Assembly: GCA_907163375.1 (NCBI GenBank)
Contig: CAJQUW010012890.1
Coordinates: 372,001-436,000, forward strand
Direction: 5' to 3'
DNA length: 64,000 bases
DNA from: Prostheceraeus crozeri
Lineage: Eukaryota > Platyhelminthes > Polycladida > Euryleptidae
The position numbers and the translations under genes are program-made. A model generated the notes under the pieces. That model saw nothing but the letters and a program-made list of their open reading frames with translations, did not search any database and was not told the origin of the DNA. The stretch's first letter is position 1; the number at the start of each line of letters is the position of its first letter. Below, in pieces: positions 34,980 through 46,030 of this stretch.

Positions 34980-35348
34980 CTGGAAAAAATGACTTCTCAA
35001 TCAGTTTTCTTACCAAGAGCTGATAATTATATTCCAGTTTTCATTCTCATGGAGATACAATCAGATTAGAAATGTTGAGAGTTAAAGAAACGGTTTTTCT
35101 TCCCATTCATCTTTATATTTAGTGAATGAAGTGAGAGTATCGGGGGAACACACTCATATCTCACATACTCAATAAATGAATTTTCTCAGACTGCATTGAC
35201 ACTTACATGAGATACAACTTATTAGTTAATTATTCTGTTTACTATCACTTTGAATACCGATCACCAGCAAACCTGCGTTGTAATTGTAATCATAATAACC
35301 ACAAGCAGTAATCGTAGCCAATTACATCTTCTGATAAGTAGTTTATAA

Positions 35349-35962
35349 GGAATCGTCCATAATCCACATGGACAAAAATAGGATTTTTTGACCCCCTCCC
35401 CCTCCCTAATGAACAATTCATGGAATTTGCATTGACGGGCCTATAGTGTAGATGCAGCGCTAAATTATATTCTTGGTGATTATTCGATATTCCTGCTTAC
35501 AGTATTGTACTATCCTTCGAATTCTATTGATGAACATAGGCTAGTTGTTTATACAATAAGATAGGTATCTTCTCAGCTAGATGCACAGGACACAACAAAA
35601 AGACATGCCTATTTTGACTAAATATTTAAGTATCTTGTGAATTTCGTCCATTAATCATGTACATGAAGTTATGTATGAATTTTATCTCCGCATTTCATTT
35701 CGAAAGAGATCTATTTAGAGAAAATCCGATGTCATGTGATCTGTCGAATATCTTTAAATATTTTGAAATAAAACTATATATTTTTTTATAAATCAACAAG
35801 TAACAGATTTGTTCTGCATATAGGCTTCAACAATTTCAAAATTTTCCCTCTAGGTGTTCACGTGGAGTCGTCCAATTACCCCCTCCTACGCATGGTCAGA
35901 CAGTGGACGGTACTACAAAACCCCCTCCCCCTCTGCTGTCCACGTGGATTACGGACAATCCC
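35349..35962. mobile_element. 614-bp inverted-repeat element, TSD TAA
   Basis: Ends GGRATYGTCCRTAATCCACR (continuing TGGACA) are inverted at both sides and flanked by TAA (35346-35348, 35963-35965). Runs of CCCCCTCCCC lie just inside both ends in opposite orientation. A 3-bp TAA duplication fits a PIF/Harbinger or ISL2EU-like non-autonomous element. No coding frame. Confidence 0.75.
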
Positions 35963-35965
35963 TAA

Positions 35966-36750
35966 TCGTAACTGATAGCAATTTCAGCCATGTACGAGTA
36001 ATTGAGAAATTGTTGCAATTACTTAGCAACAGGACTGTTGAACATCTCAAGTTTGACGCATTTTGAAGTACTTTCCTATATTGGTGGTAAAGAAAACTAT
36101 CATAGAATTGAGTTATTCGCAGATTAAATATTAGATATCATAGAATTTATGTTCAGCAACGATGTCTATCTGACACCACAGACCGACGATTCTGGCTGCC
36201 ATTTGAAGTCAGTGTGACATGCTCAAGACATCGATTCATCAACATGGAAAAATGCATGCATTGTCATGAATGCGCATACTTGTCAAAAATATGTCTGCCT
36301 GGGAAATATCAATAACCGGAAAGAATTTGCATGAATCATGTATCCAAGCATTTGATACATTTCTGAAGGTCTACTTCTAGGAAAATCAAAATATCAGTTT
36401 ATAAGTCAGTACAACAACTTTGTTCATGCAAGCTTTTTTACAGCATTTTTTAGAGAAACTCATTCATTACGTTTTTCTCTCAACATTACAACGACACCAC
36501 ATAATTTGTTAGATTGAAAATAACAGTTATTTGGAGTATGAATGTTGACAGCATAGACAAACTATGGGAAATAACCGAATTCATGCGGTAATATTGCATT
36601 TCGTCTGCTACCAGTAGACATAATCACGAATGTCCTAAACTTTTCAATAGCTTGTTTTTGGATGTAAGCAAGTTCACAATAAAACGTACATCACATAGTT
36701 TAGCAAGATGCTATAGTTTAATTTCAAGCAGCATTTGCTAGTATTGATTT
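35966..36750. other. Intron, unassigned
   Basis: No feature recognised. Confidence 0.4.
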
Positions 36751-36862
36751 AAAGGTTTTAAGCCAAACTGCTAAAGTAAAAAGTGGCAAAGTGGTCTTAT
36801 ATTATATCATGCAAGATCACTTTGCCACATTTTTACTTTAGCAGTGTGGCTTAAAACCTTTT
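36751..36862. mobile_element. 112-bp fold-back MITE
   Basis: AAAGGTTTTAAGCCAAACTG at the left pairs with CAGTGTGGCTTAAAACCTTT at the right, and pairing continues CTAAAGTAAAAAGTGGCAAAGT, over about 48 bp per arm with a 16-bp centre. The whole element is essentially one hairpin. Confidence 0.85.
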
Positions 36863-37586
36863 AGTCAGTACATCACAAAGTCTGAATTGTTGATGAATTT
36901 TGCTCAGTCACCTGAAAATTACTCCGGGTAGGGACGTGATTGGCTGACGATTGGATGACTGCTTTCAATTATTCACATTTTCTACAGAAGCTGCATTTAT
37001 AACGGAATTTTCCTCCCATTTTCATAATCATTTCTACTAAACTTCGTCTTGCAAACTCAATTCTGTTGACTTCCACAGAAAGAGGTCAAGAGTGGACTTC
37101 TTACAGGCACAGAACATTTCTGAATTCAAACTTCGAACAGTCGCCGAATTTGGCAGGAATTCATGCCTCAGAATTCTATCCCGCCTCATTGTAAAGTCAT
37201 TAAGATTTGAAGCTTCATGAATCATTTTTCTGATCGCAATACGATTCTCACTGGTCGGAAGTGTCTGTTCTTCATCCGGCCGGTAACACATCAGTTTCGT
37301 TACAACAGGGAATCGAATCTGTAGAAAGGATTTGTGATACTTGCCTTCCAGTCAGCGTATTTATGGCGCAAAAGTATTCAACTCTTTGTCTATGAGAAGA
37401 AGAACATTGCAGTTATCAGGAATGGTTTGGTATTCAGCCGCACTTCATCACTTGTAGGACTTGTGCTGATGCAGATCGATGATACCGTAGATATCTATGG
37501 ACTGGCAGGGAATAAGACGGATTAACATCAACCAGTTCACCGAAACATCCAAGATAGTGGAGCATCTATCATTGCATCTCTTAGAG
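36863..37586. other. Intron, unassigned
   Basis: Nothing recognised beyond single ATTGGCTGA and ATATCTATG words. Confidence 0.4.
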
Positions 37587-37775
37587 TGGTCTCCCTGGCA
37601 CAGTGGCTAAGTGCTTAGCCTTGCAATCTTACGGTCGTGAGTTCTAGCCCGAAATTGTCATTGGAAGTCGGCAGGAATGGTATCCAGTCTCCGTGACACA
37701 GTGGCTAGGTGTTTGGCCTAGCGATCTTTTGGTCCTGAGGTCCATCCCCGAGAGTGTCATTGGAAGTGGACACAC
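37587..37775 (+). mobile_element. Tandem pair of tRNA-derived SINE units (98-bp period)
   Basis: Two adjacent units start GGTCTCCCTGGCACAGTGGC and AGTCTCCGTGACACAGTGGC; the CAGTGG words are 98 bp apart. Each has a box-A-like GTGGCTARGTGYTTRGCC, a box-B-like segment (GAGTTCTAGCCC; GAGGTCCATCCC) and the same tail GTCATTGGAAGTSG. The head resembles a type of tRNA with a long variable arm (Leu/Ser). Both units are decayed at box B. Confidence 0.7.
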
Positions 37776-39839
37776 AATATCCGCAACAGTTGGGACGCGT
37801 TGAAAGTTTTTGGACATCTGAATCGAGATTTACAAACCTCTGAATGCAATTTTGATGAGTTTGAGGCCGTGACCGAGCACTTAGATGATGTGAATGTCCA
37901 CAGACTCCAACAGAAATGATTGAACAATGAGAGCGGTCGCGGATCTTGTTGGGCGTCAAGTTGATGAAATTCTGAGTGGCGCTTTACGCATCCGCTGTTG
38001 AATGATAACTCGTCAGAAACGTGATGGACCTGCGCCTTCTGAGGCCGGTGATGAGGCCGCTTTCCTTCCTCGGATCTGCGTCTGATAATCCAAGATTTCT
38101 GGATTGAAACCTGTCTGAACATTGTAGCGGTGAGAGACTCATCTGATTCACAGCATCAATCCACACAGGACTATTGTGCTGCTTGGCATCGACATCTGTG
38201 CACAACCGGCTGTCAAGTAATCATCAGAAGAATAAAAACAAACAAGTCGTGCACTTTTCATCATCTGCTGTCCAGTTGTTCACTAAGAAACGTGACTGCA
38301 CAACATTTCATGTCTTCAAGATATAAACCGCTTCACATTTCAGCGACAAAAACTCAATTTCGCACGCCTACAGCAGTTGTGTTCCACTTTTTCCATCATC
38401 AGTCTATCACCTAAAGTAGCAGACGCTCAAGTGTTCCGCAGTCTCATTTTAAAGTCAATGTGATGCTTGGTTTAGAAATTAGGGCGGATTCCTCAATACT
38501 GTTATTGTGCCAACCAAGTTGGTCCTCTATATTTAGACAAAAGGCTATGAACTCAGATCTTCCGATATCCTGATGTCTATGATTGAACCTTCGACAACGT
38601 AGATTCTCATTCTGCGCTGATTCATCAATTCATAGATATCTCTCATCTGCTCGGATAATTGGTGACATAGCTATCGGATGAGCGATATTAGGGATTCTAA
38701 TATCTTTTTTAGTTTTGAAAACGCCTTTGATATTGACTAATATTGACTTTGTAAATAAAAAGCAACGCTAATGTATTCATCGTCGATTCAATTTACTCGA
38801 TGCATTTCGGCGACTCAATTCATGGATAACATCGACTTAATTGGACAGCAAAAGCGAACTTAGTTAGCAGATGAGAGATGAAGAGAGTCACAGAGCAATA
38901 TTAAATATATTGACAAGATATATTTTCACAGAAATATACACAGGATGAGCCACAAGTCCCCTCCACTATTCATACTGAGAGATGCAGACCCCATAATTAT
39001 TTTCAGCTGATAACTTCTTTAATGCAACATTTCCTCAACAACATATGTTCCTTGCTCATTTATGAGAAGAATCAACCTCATGATCTTGATGTTCTAGGCA
39101 AAATGTACGAAAATAAGTAATTACGACGAATAAGTACGATCGATAATTGAGAGTCATCAATATTTCTCAGAAGGCTGCATCAGGTATGACAGCGAATCAC
39201 TAAACATCGAACTTAATGTTACCGATCGGTTTATTGCTCCCCATGGAAGTCATTTCCGAATACAGAGAGATCGAGAGTCGCAATCGGACCAAACTCACCA
39301 ATCCTTCCATAGCGAAACATACCATAAAAAGAAAATCTCTCGTATGGCATGAGCGGGATTGACATTCGTGTAGCAATTCTCATTAAGAACAGCAATCACA
39401 ATTCAGTTGAATGACAATAACAATGGTCGACAGCGTAACGATCATCGACACGCAACTAAAATGACTCAATTAAACTTTATTTAACGGAATTTTGCTCACT
39501 CCTGTCCGCAACTAACTAATTCTAACATGAAATGCATCAATGTTGGAAATACATTAACATTTTGCTCCGTTTTATAAAGTGCAGGTGATTTCTGTCCAAC
39601 CCTGTATAATCACAAATAATGACAGGCCATTTCTCATAGAAATTTTGAAATAATCTCTTTCTAGGGACTCAGACAGACAAGAAAGCTGACGCGGTTTTAC
39701 TAGTGCTATAATTGCTGAATGACATGCTTAGATTTGAAGTTGTATTTCTACCTGAAGACAAAGGGCTCAACTATTAGTTGTGAATGCATTCAAAGCTACG
39801 TATTAACCAATGGGATCACAGTTGCATCAATTTTCTACA
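37776..39839. other. Intron, unassigned
   Basis: Several overlapping ORFs (37705-38205 minus, 38130-38414 plus) give no recognisable protein and contradict one another. No exon with splice support was found. Confidence 0.4.
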
Positions 39840-39970
39840 CGTCATAGATATTCAATTGACAACTTTCTCTGTTCATGACATCACATCTCAACACGTCACA
39901 GATATGCAATCGATTACCTTCTCTGTTCATGACATCACATCTCAACACGTCATAGATATTCAATCGATGA
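39840..39970. repeat. 57-bp tandem repeat, 2.3 copies, next to a splice donor
   Basis: CACGTCATAGATATTCAATY and CTCTGTTCATGACATCACAT recur at a 57-bp spacing (CACGTCAYAGATAT at about 39840, 39897 and 39945). The array lies about 30-40 bp from the donor of the transmembrane exon. It contains CATAGATAT. Confidence 0.75.
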
Positions 39971-40009
39971 GTTTCCTTACTCCTAGGTATCAGCACTCAC
40001 CTCCCTTAC

Positions 40010-40213
40010 CGTTCTGGTTAACTCTCTCCTTCCTGTCCATGCCTGGAAGGGGCCCTCCACAATGGCCACGACGGCGCAGGATGAAGGCAACCACAATGAT
40101 GTTGATGACAAGGACGATGAAGGCGAATACACAAGCAGCAACGATGATGAGAACGGGCATATCATCCTCCAAGGATCCTTTCGTGCGAGAATGATCGACA
40201 GGGCCGAGTGCAG
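40010..40213 (-). CDS. Receptor gene, transmembrane exon (first recognised exon)
   Basis: Acceptor ctttctcctcctcag (40214 upward), phase 1 at both ends. Residues 1-17 (ALGPVDHSRTKGSLEDD) look like the end of an ectodomain followed by an acidic juxtamembrane spacer. The next 28 or so (MPVLIIVAACVFAFIVLV, then INIIVVAFIL) form one transmembrane helix, followed by the RRR stop-transfer signal and a basic start of the tail (GMDRKERVNQN). Phase-1 borders are usual where Ig or FN3 modules join the membrane exon, and the helix-plus-RRR layout recalls nephrin/echinoid-type adhesion receptors. That family label is only an inference. A second donor (GGAG|GTGAGT) 9 bases further on would add three residues in the same frame. 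Confidence 0.85.
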
Positions 40214-40783
40214 CTGAGGAGGAGAAAGCATTCGATGATTCAACAAAATAACAGCTGAGTTACAGAAAATTGATGTTAATGAAAATGAGTTAAACCGCGG
40301 AATTGGTGGCGCAGAAAACACCCGTGGAAGAGACGAAAGCAGAGAAAGAGACAGATCATCCATATGGCGAAGAGTGTAATGACACAGACATGAGAACATG
40401 AAAGGAAATCGAAGAAGCCAGAACAGTGGAATTTATGGACCATTTCTAAGACAACCTCTGACATTTCTACCTGAACTGGACATTGACAATGATAGACATA
40501 ATTCATGACATTTTTATCTGAAAACCAGTGTTTTGAAGCTGAATAACACCATTTGCAAGGACAGAAATGATTACTTCTGTATTATCCTGCGACTGGACAT
40601 CTGACATGTCTCAACAAGAGACAACAATTGCAGTGATAATTATGTTGCCACGAAAGTTCCACGATTAGCAGAGCACTTGAGGCATTGGGAAAGCAGCAGA
40701 CTCCCCACCAATACAGCCAGCATCGTCGGATAACTCTTAAATCTTCAAATATCTTTGTTTCATTCACTCATAGAAATAGAAAA
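40214..40783. other. Unassigned; upstream intron of the receptor gene
   Basis: No ectodomain exon (no Ig Cys-Trp-Cys or FN3 pattern) was recognised here. A CATAGAAAT word is at about 40769. Confidence 0.4.
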
Positions 40784-40791
40784 GAAATATT

Positions 40792-41425
40792 GGTACTTAT
40801 GGGTTATCTCCCCCCCCAGGTTTTCAAATTTGTCTAAATTCTGGAAAAATGAATCAATCGTCACCAAACTTCGAGTACTCGCACTTAAGCATATTTTCTA
40901 CCCACATACAAAATTTTATGCAGATCAGACAAGTACTTCTTGCATTAGAGGCGATGACGTGAAGTGTAGCGATGTCTACAGCTTGATCTGACTTCCGCTG
41001 CTCGACGCATCATTGCTACTCGATCGTGTCTGCATTGTTCTCTCTCCCGTTTCGTCTCATCCACTGTTATTTGAAATCTTCCCACGACCACTACTTTGCC
41101 ACACCTTTTTAAGAAGCACATTAATGTGAGAGATGTGGCCTGGTCATCATCGCTTCACGAGTTGTCGAGAAATGACTTTGTTGACCTCAAGTGCTTCCTG
41201 CTCAGACGATGACGTCGTTGACAAGTCAAATCAAGCTGCCGGCATCCCTGCACTTCAAGTTATCGCTCCTAATTGAGAAAAAGGACTTATCCGATTCGCC
41301 CAGAATTTGGTTTGTGGCTAGACAATATACTCACTACCGTGTGTTCAACGTTTTGTGACGATTGAATTATTTCTACAGCTTTTAGACAAATTTGAAAACG
41401 TGGGGGGGGGTAACCCATAAGCACC
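40792..41425. mobile_element. 634-bp inverted-repeat element with perfect 8-bp TSD
   Basis: GAAATATT precedes (40784-40791) and follows (41426-41433) the element exactly. The ends are GGTACTTATGGGTTATC... and, inverted, GGTGCTTATGGGTTACC..., followed by a run of C, then TTTTCAAATTTGTCTAAA and TCAATCGTCAC. Pairing extends about 85 bp. An 8-bp duplication is typical of hAT, P or Merlin elements. No transposase frame, so it is non-autonomous. Confidence 0.88.
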
Positions 41426-41433
41426 GAAATATT

Positions 41434-42280
41434 GATATTGGTATTTTCAAAAATATTGATCACTTTGATGAAAAGGAGATGTCAGTGATAGAGACATCGA
41501 GCGTGCGAATGCGTAAACAATCTGCTACCATGGAAATTCTTAAGGAATTAACGCCTAAGGCTGAATAAATGTCGATGATGATCTCCGTGACCAGGCAAAG
41601 GGCGACTATTGTTCACATTTCGCTGATAGAACTCTTTCCTACGGTCTCATTTCTTCATGTCAATCCATTGAATATTTCCTACAAAAACACAATGCTGTTG
41701 TTATTGACATTTAATTCTTACACCAATAGGAATGATAATGACAAATGACTTTTTCTGAAGCGATAGAATAGCAATTCCTTGAGAAAAGATTCTGTTAAGT
41801 TTGGAAATATTTCCTCAATCCTCATGTCAATCGTTGCATTCTGTCACGCGAACTATCGTGATCCTTGTTTGACAACAAAACACATTCTCTAAATGATGTT
41901 AGTGTTTTTGTCTCAAAATCTGCTGTGGAATGTTATCCTGTGAGAGATTGATGCCTGATTTCATGGTAATGTGAAGGAAGAACGAGTTATTGAACAATTT
42001 GTCATTTACAGATAAAAATCGCAACATTAACAATGACTTTAATATCATTTATGTGCTTTAAAGATGGAAAAAGCTGCGATGTTGTGCGCATTCGTGAAAT
42101 GTCCACCGACAGTATATTTTAAATAAATAAATTAAAACTAGATGGACCTAGTTTATACTCGGAAGCACATTAGGTACACAGCCTTTCTTCCATATGGCCG
42201 AGTTGCTATTTATCCCTCTCTCATTCTTTTTCTGCTGAGTGTTTAGCAAGAATGAAGAGTGTACCTATTTTAAAGTCTTA
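41434..42280. other. Unassigned
   Basis: AT-rich sequence with no recognised feature. Confidence 0.4.
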
Positions 42281-42359
42281 GGTCCGACCCGACCAAGGTT
42301 TGAACCGAAGTCTCCCGGACGCAGAGCGAACACTCTACCACAAGGCCACAGTGGCGGCA
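42281..42359 (-). ncRNA. tRNA-like SINE head or tRNA pseudogene
   Basis: Minus strand: GCCGCCACTGTGGCCTTGTG, then GTAGAGTGTTCGCTCTGCGT, CCGGGAGACTTCGGTTCAAA, CCTTGGTCGGG. Box A (TGGCCTTGTGGTAGAGTG) and box B (GGTTCAAACC) are good and correctly spaced. The acceptor stem does not close cleanly, so it is probably a SINE head. A decayed relative is at 33229-33320. Confidence 0.6.
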
Positions 42360-43404
42360 TCAGTAGCTTCTTAATGCGCGCCAACGTGACCTCATTATTC
42401 GCACGCTCTGCACCAATCAACGCTCATCCCTGAATGCTTACTTTACAGTATTTTACAGTCTCCCATTATTGATCAAACGTTTGCCTACTTACTTACATTG
42501 GATGGAGATATTTTTTCCACCTTGAGCAGGCCTACAATCCCGACTTAACATGTCATTCACGGCATTGGCAAGCAATATTACGGCAAACTATATTCTTCAT
42601 TTTTTCTGGGGACATTAGATTAAGAGAAACACGGCGTGAGGAGTGACAGTTGTAACTTAAGCAAGCACGACAGCGAACAGTTTTGGCGAAGGAACGTTGC
42701 ACTTTTTCAACCAATTCATGTCTTTTGGTTGATTGAGGATTCCATGTTGGAGTGTAACATTCTATAGGTGCACGAAGGAACGATTGGCTTTAGTTGGACC
42801 ACGTGATAAATCTTTAGAAAAACAGGAAAGATTCGATCGCAAATATCGAACAAACGATTCAGCGAAACATTGCTTGAAAAAACGACTGATCAACAGCATG
42901 GCAACTAAATTTGCTAACTTTTATGTTTCATGTTCTGTTTGATGAAAACCAGTTTGAAACACTGAGCAATGTTTGAGCCAAGTCATAACAATTTTCACCG
43001 TGGCTAGGCTTGATAGAGTCAGCAAAAAGACGATCGACGGAGTTATTCATTGCCGTACTAGTAATATCATCAGGTGCGAATTAGAATGATGCAACCAGGA
43101 CAGTGAAATACTTGTGCATGTCGGTACTTGTGGTTTTACAAGGAAAGGAGGAATTCATCTCTGGAATTCATTTATTCTTTTCCAAACTAATTGAGTGTAC
43201 ATAGGAGACTTTCAAGTGTGATTATATAGGTTATGCTTTCCCTGCATGCGTCTACATCGTGCACTTCACGCGCAAGCTCACGACCAGCTTCCCTAAATGC
43301 TAACTTAGAAACTGTTGATCACATGGGTTTACTTCATCGACAAAACTTGCGGACAATGGTTTAATTCTTCCAATCTGAATGCATTGTGGCGATCGGTCCG
43401 AATT
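42360..43404. other. Unassigned
   Basis: No supported gene or repeat. The ORF 42733-42942 shows no recognisable domain. Confidence 0.4.
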
Positions 43405-43406
43405 TA

Positions 43407-44337
43407 CTGTATTTCTTCGAATAATGGCCGCCCTCGAATAGTAGCCGTACCTCTGTATGAAAGTTTGTAATAGTAGCAGCGGGTACAATTCAAGACAAAG
43501 GTTATAGAGCACACTTGCACTGTGTCAAATCAGGTGTCATATATATTCGACAGAAATCATTGCATCAGTTGGTTTTGAAAAAAGAAAAACAGCGGCGGAA
43601 GCATGCCAGGGCGAAATCGCGTCTACACCGACTTAAAAAAGGTTGGAAGATGGTGACATAGAACCGTGGGATTACTGTGGTAGCTGCAGTGTGGCATCCA
43701 TTTCCAAAAAACTTCTTTCATAGTTTTGGGAATTCAGGTAATTGTTTTGATGTTATTCATGTTCTATATGAAACTCAGTGCCAATGGTTCGTCAGCGCTA
43801 ACCAGCGGCACCTGTCTGCAAGAAACAGCATTAATAGATAAGGAATTCCACGGCTCAGTGATACACTGAATTCATCACGCCGGTCAGTTAGATGCGGTTC
43901 GATTAGACACGGCTCAGATAGATGTGACCCATGGCTTACCCAAAACGATGAACTTTCCGATTATGAAGAAACCAGAAACGTACGACTGACTGCTCGAGTC
44001 GAATCTCCAGCGACTTTAAGTTGAGAATGGACAAATTCTCCTATTCAAACTGTGTTAAGTTCTAAGGTTTCTGCCCACCTATAATAAGTTCTGTTCGTGC
44101 ACCGCAAATTTCGCTGAATTTCCTTTCTAGTTGTCATTCCATGAGCGCTAAAACCAAGTTCCGCGTACACACATAATTTACCAGTGGTCAGCAGGTGAAG
44201 AAGGAAATCAATTTCAAGTCAAAATTTTCGTCTCATCGCATCAGTTAAGATACTGATCATGGGACTTTTTGATAGTAGCCGCCCTTGAACTGTACACTTT
44301 TAAATAGCAGCCGCGGCTATTATTCGAAGAAATACGG
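43407..44337. mobile_element. 931-bp inverted-repeat element, TA-flanked
   Basis: Ends CYGTATTTCTTCGAATAATR followed by GCCGC are inverted and flanked by TA (43405-43406, 44338-44339). Inside each end further GNAATAGTAGCCG or GATAGTAGCCGCC words repeat the subterminal theme. Non-coding centre. TA duplication suggests a mariner-like or ISL2EU-like element. Confidence 0.75.
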
Positions 44338-44339
44338 TA

Positions 44340-44962
44340 CTTACAGCAATCTGCAAGCAAAAAGAAACTGTTATCTCCTCCCACTTTGCAGGTGAAATGA
44401 TAGGTCGGATAAGCCGATCCATTTCTGATTCTGTGAGTCCAACACTGATTGCAAATACTTCTTCCGGTACAGATACAGGAGACAGCGCAGGTCAGTCTCA
44501 CTCCTACAAACCTCCATGAAATCAGTGATGAGATACTGATTTTCCTCAATCACCAAAAATGAAAGCGTTTGGTTTGACAGCAAACAAGGTCTCTCTCCGA
44601 GTAGGTTCGTTTGCGAACTTGGAACAAAAGATCGGAAGGAAACAGCAGACAGACGATTCAAAAGCTCTATATAAAGTCAAAATGTCCAGTGAGTAATAAC
44701 TCATTAGATTATTGGTTTGATGAGGAGAATGGTCTCGTCAGGAAATCATACACAGACGCAGATCAATGCTTGTAGTTGAGTGTATCCCGTGGCCTTCACG
44801 GATTTTCAAGACTGAAAGAGAAACATCCGCTAGAAGTTGACTTCTTGACATAAGACACTCACAACTATCCTTATCATGCGATAGCAAATACGATTTCTAT
44901 TCGACTGAAATGAATGCATCAACATGAATTGTTGTAGGTGTACGATAACAGCATTGGAAAGG
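44340..44962. other. Unassigned; overlapping minus-strand ORFs
   Basis: Two overlapping minus-strand frames (44549-44241 and 44661-44371) stay open for about 100 codons but give no recognisable protein, so neither is called. Confidence 0.35.
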
Positions 44963-44970
44963 GACATGAG

Positions 44971-46022
44971 CAGGGATTGCAGCGGTCAAATAGAAATATT
45001 TATCTTTTATTCAACCAAGCATCTTAACACTAATCCATTATAAACTAAGTATGTTGTATATCCATCATCTTCACATTCAAAATGTTGGATCCTAATCATC
45101 TACTACATCACCTCATGCCGCCATTTTTGCCATCAGGGAAACGAGTTTCGTTGCCCATTAGTAATACTCGCCGCCGGGAGAAGACATTTATTCCCACAAC
45201 TGCAAAGTTATTTGCATTGTTTATAACTTTTCTGACTTTGATTTTTTTTCTTCTCAAATACATGTGAACCTGACATCGTATCTGCTCCGAACTGTACGAT
45301 TATCATTTCTTTGAATAAACAATTATTACTATAAAAACGTCAGACAAAAGCGTGCTCAAGAAATACACAATTACGATTTAATTGCCTCGAATCTCGAAGT
45401 TGACCCGCTGGATTGGTGGAGGACAAATGGATGTTCTTTTCCAAAACTGCATAAACTCGCCAAAAGGTAGCTCACAGTTCAGGCTACATCGGCCACGCTT
45501 GTTGTCAGCGTATGGAAACATATTCTACGAAAAAGAATGCCTTTAACGAAAGAAACGGCAACCGCAATATTGTTTTTACACTACAACTCTGACTGAGTGA
45601 AAAATCTAACACTTCCCGACAATTAGTCATTTGTTTCATTAACATTAAAATATTGTTTCAATCAAAAAATACATGTTCTTCGAATCTGATTTTTAATTAT
45701 AAGAGAAAAGTACAAGGCGAATTTTCGTGCCTTTGCAGGTGCACATCCTTCAGTTTTGTTTTTTCAACTATGATACTATCTGGAATCCAACTACATGCAT
45801 GATGATGCAAAATATTATTTTGATGAAAAAGTTTTGTGATGGCCTACGTACCTGTAAATGGATGCTTGATGATAATTCGCTCGATAGTAAGCAAATACCT
45901 CTCACGCTATAACGTGAAGCATAGTTAAGCTTTTTGACTGATTTTGGCATACCTGATCGGTTAACCGGTCAATTAGTATTTTTTAACCGGTTAACCGAAT
46001 ATTATAACCGCTGCAATCCCTG
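44971..46022. mobile_element. Degenerate hAT transposon, 1052 bp
   Basis: Terminal inverted repeats CAGGGATTGCAGCGGT are exact at both ends. The flanking octamers GACATGAG (44963-44970) and GACAGGAT (46023-46030) agree at six of eight positions, as an old hAT target duplication would. Subterminal TTAACCGGTTAACCGA words lie near the right end. A hAT transposase remnant lies inside (45372-45596). Confidence 0.85.
45372..45596 (+). pseudogene. hAT transposase C-terminal dimerisation domain, with stop
   Basis: The frame reads YDLIASNLEVDPLDWWRTNG then CSFPKLHKLAKR, a TAG stop at 45468, and continues LTVQATSATLVVSV and KRMPLTKETATAILFLHYN. This is the hAT dimerisation domain order (PLxWW, FPxLxxLA, VQATSA, L...ILFLHYN), with the usual ERVFS segment damaged. 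It confirms the superfamily of the surrounding element. Everything upstream in the transposase is missing. Confidence 0.85.
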
Positions 46023-46030
46023 GACAGGAT

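Noticed and set aside
37705..38205. Overlapping minus-strand ORFs of 73-121 codons
   Set aside because: Several frames are open at once, they overlap the SINE pair, and none shows a domain.
39784..40399. ORFs overlapping the transmembrane exon on plus and in a second minus frame
   Set aside because: Shadows of the exon; only the chosen frame gives a membrane helix, good splice sites and matching phases.
44241..44661. Cys-containing minus-strand frame as an Ig-domain exon
   Set aside because: Lacks the Trp and spacing of an Ig fold, and part of it lies in the end of a TIR element.
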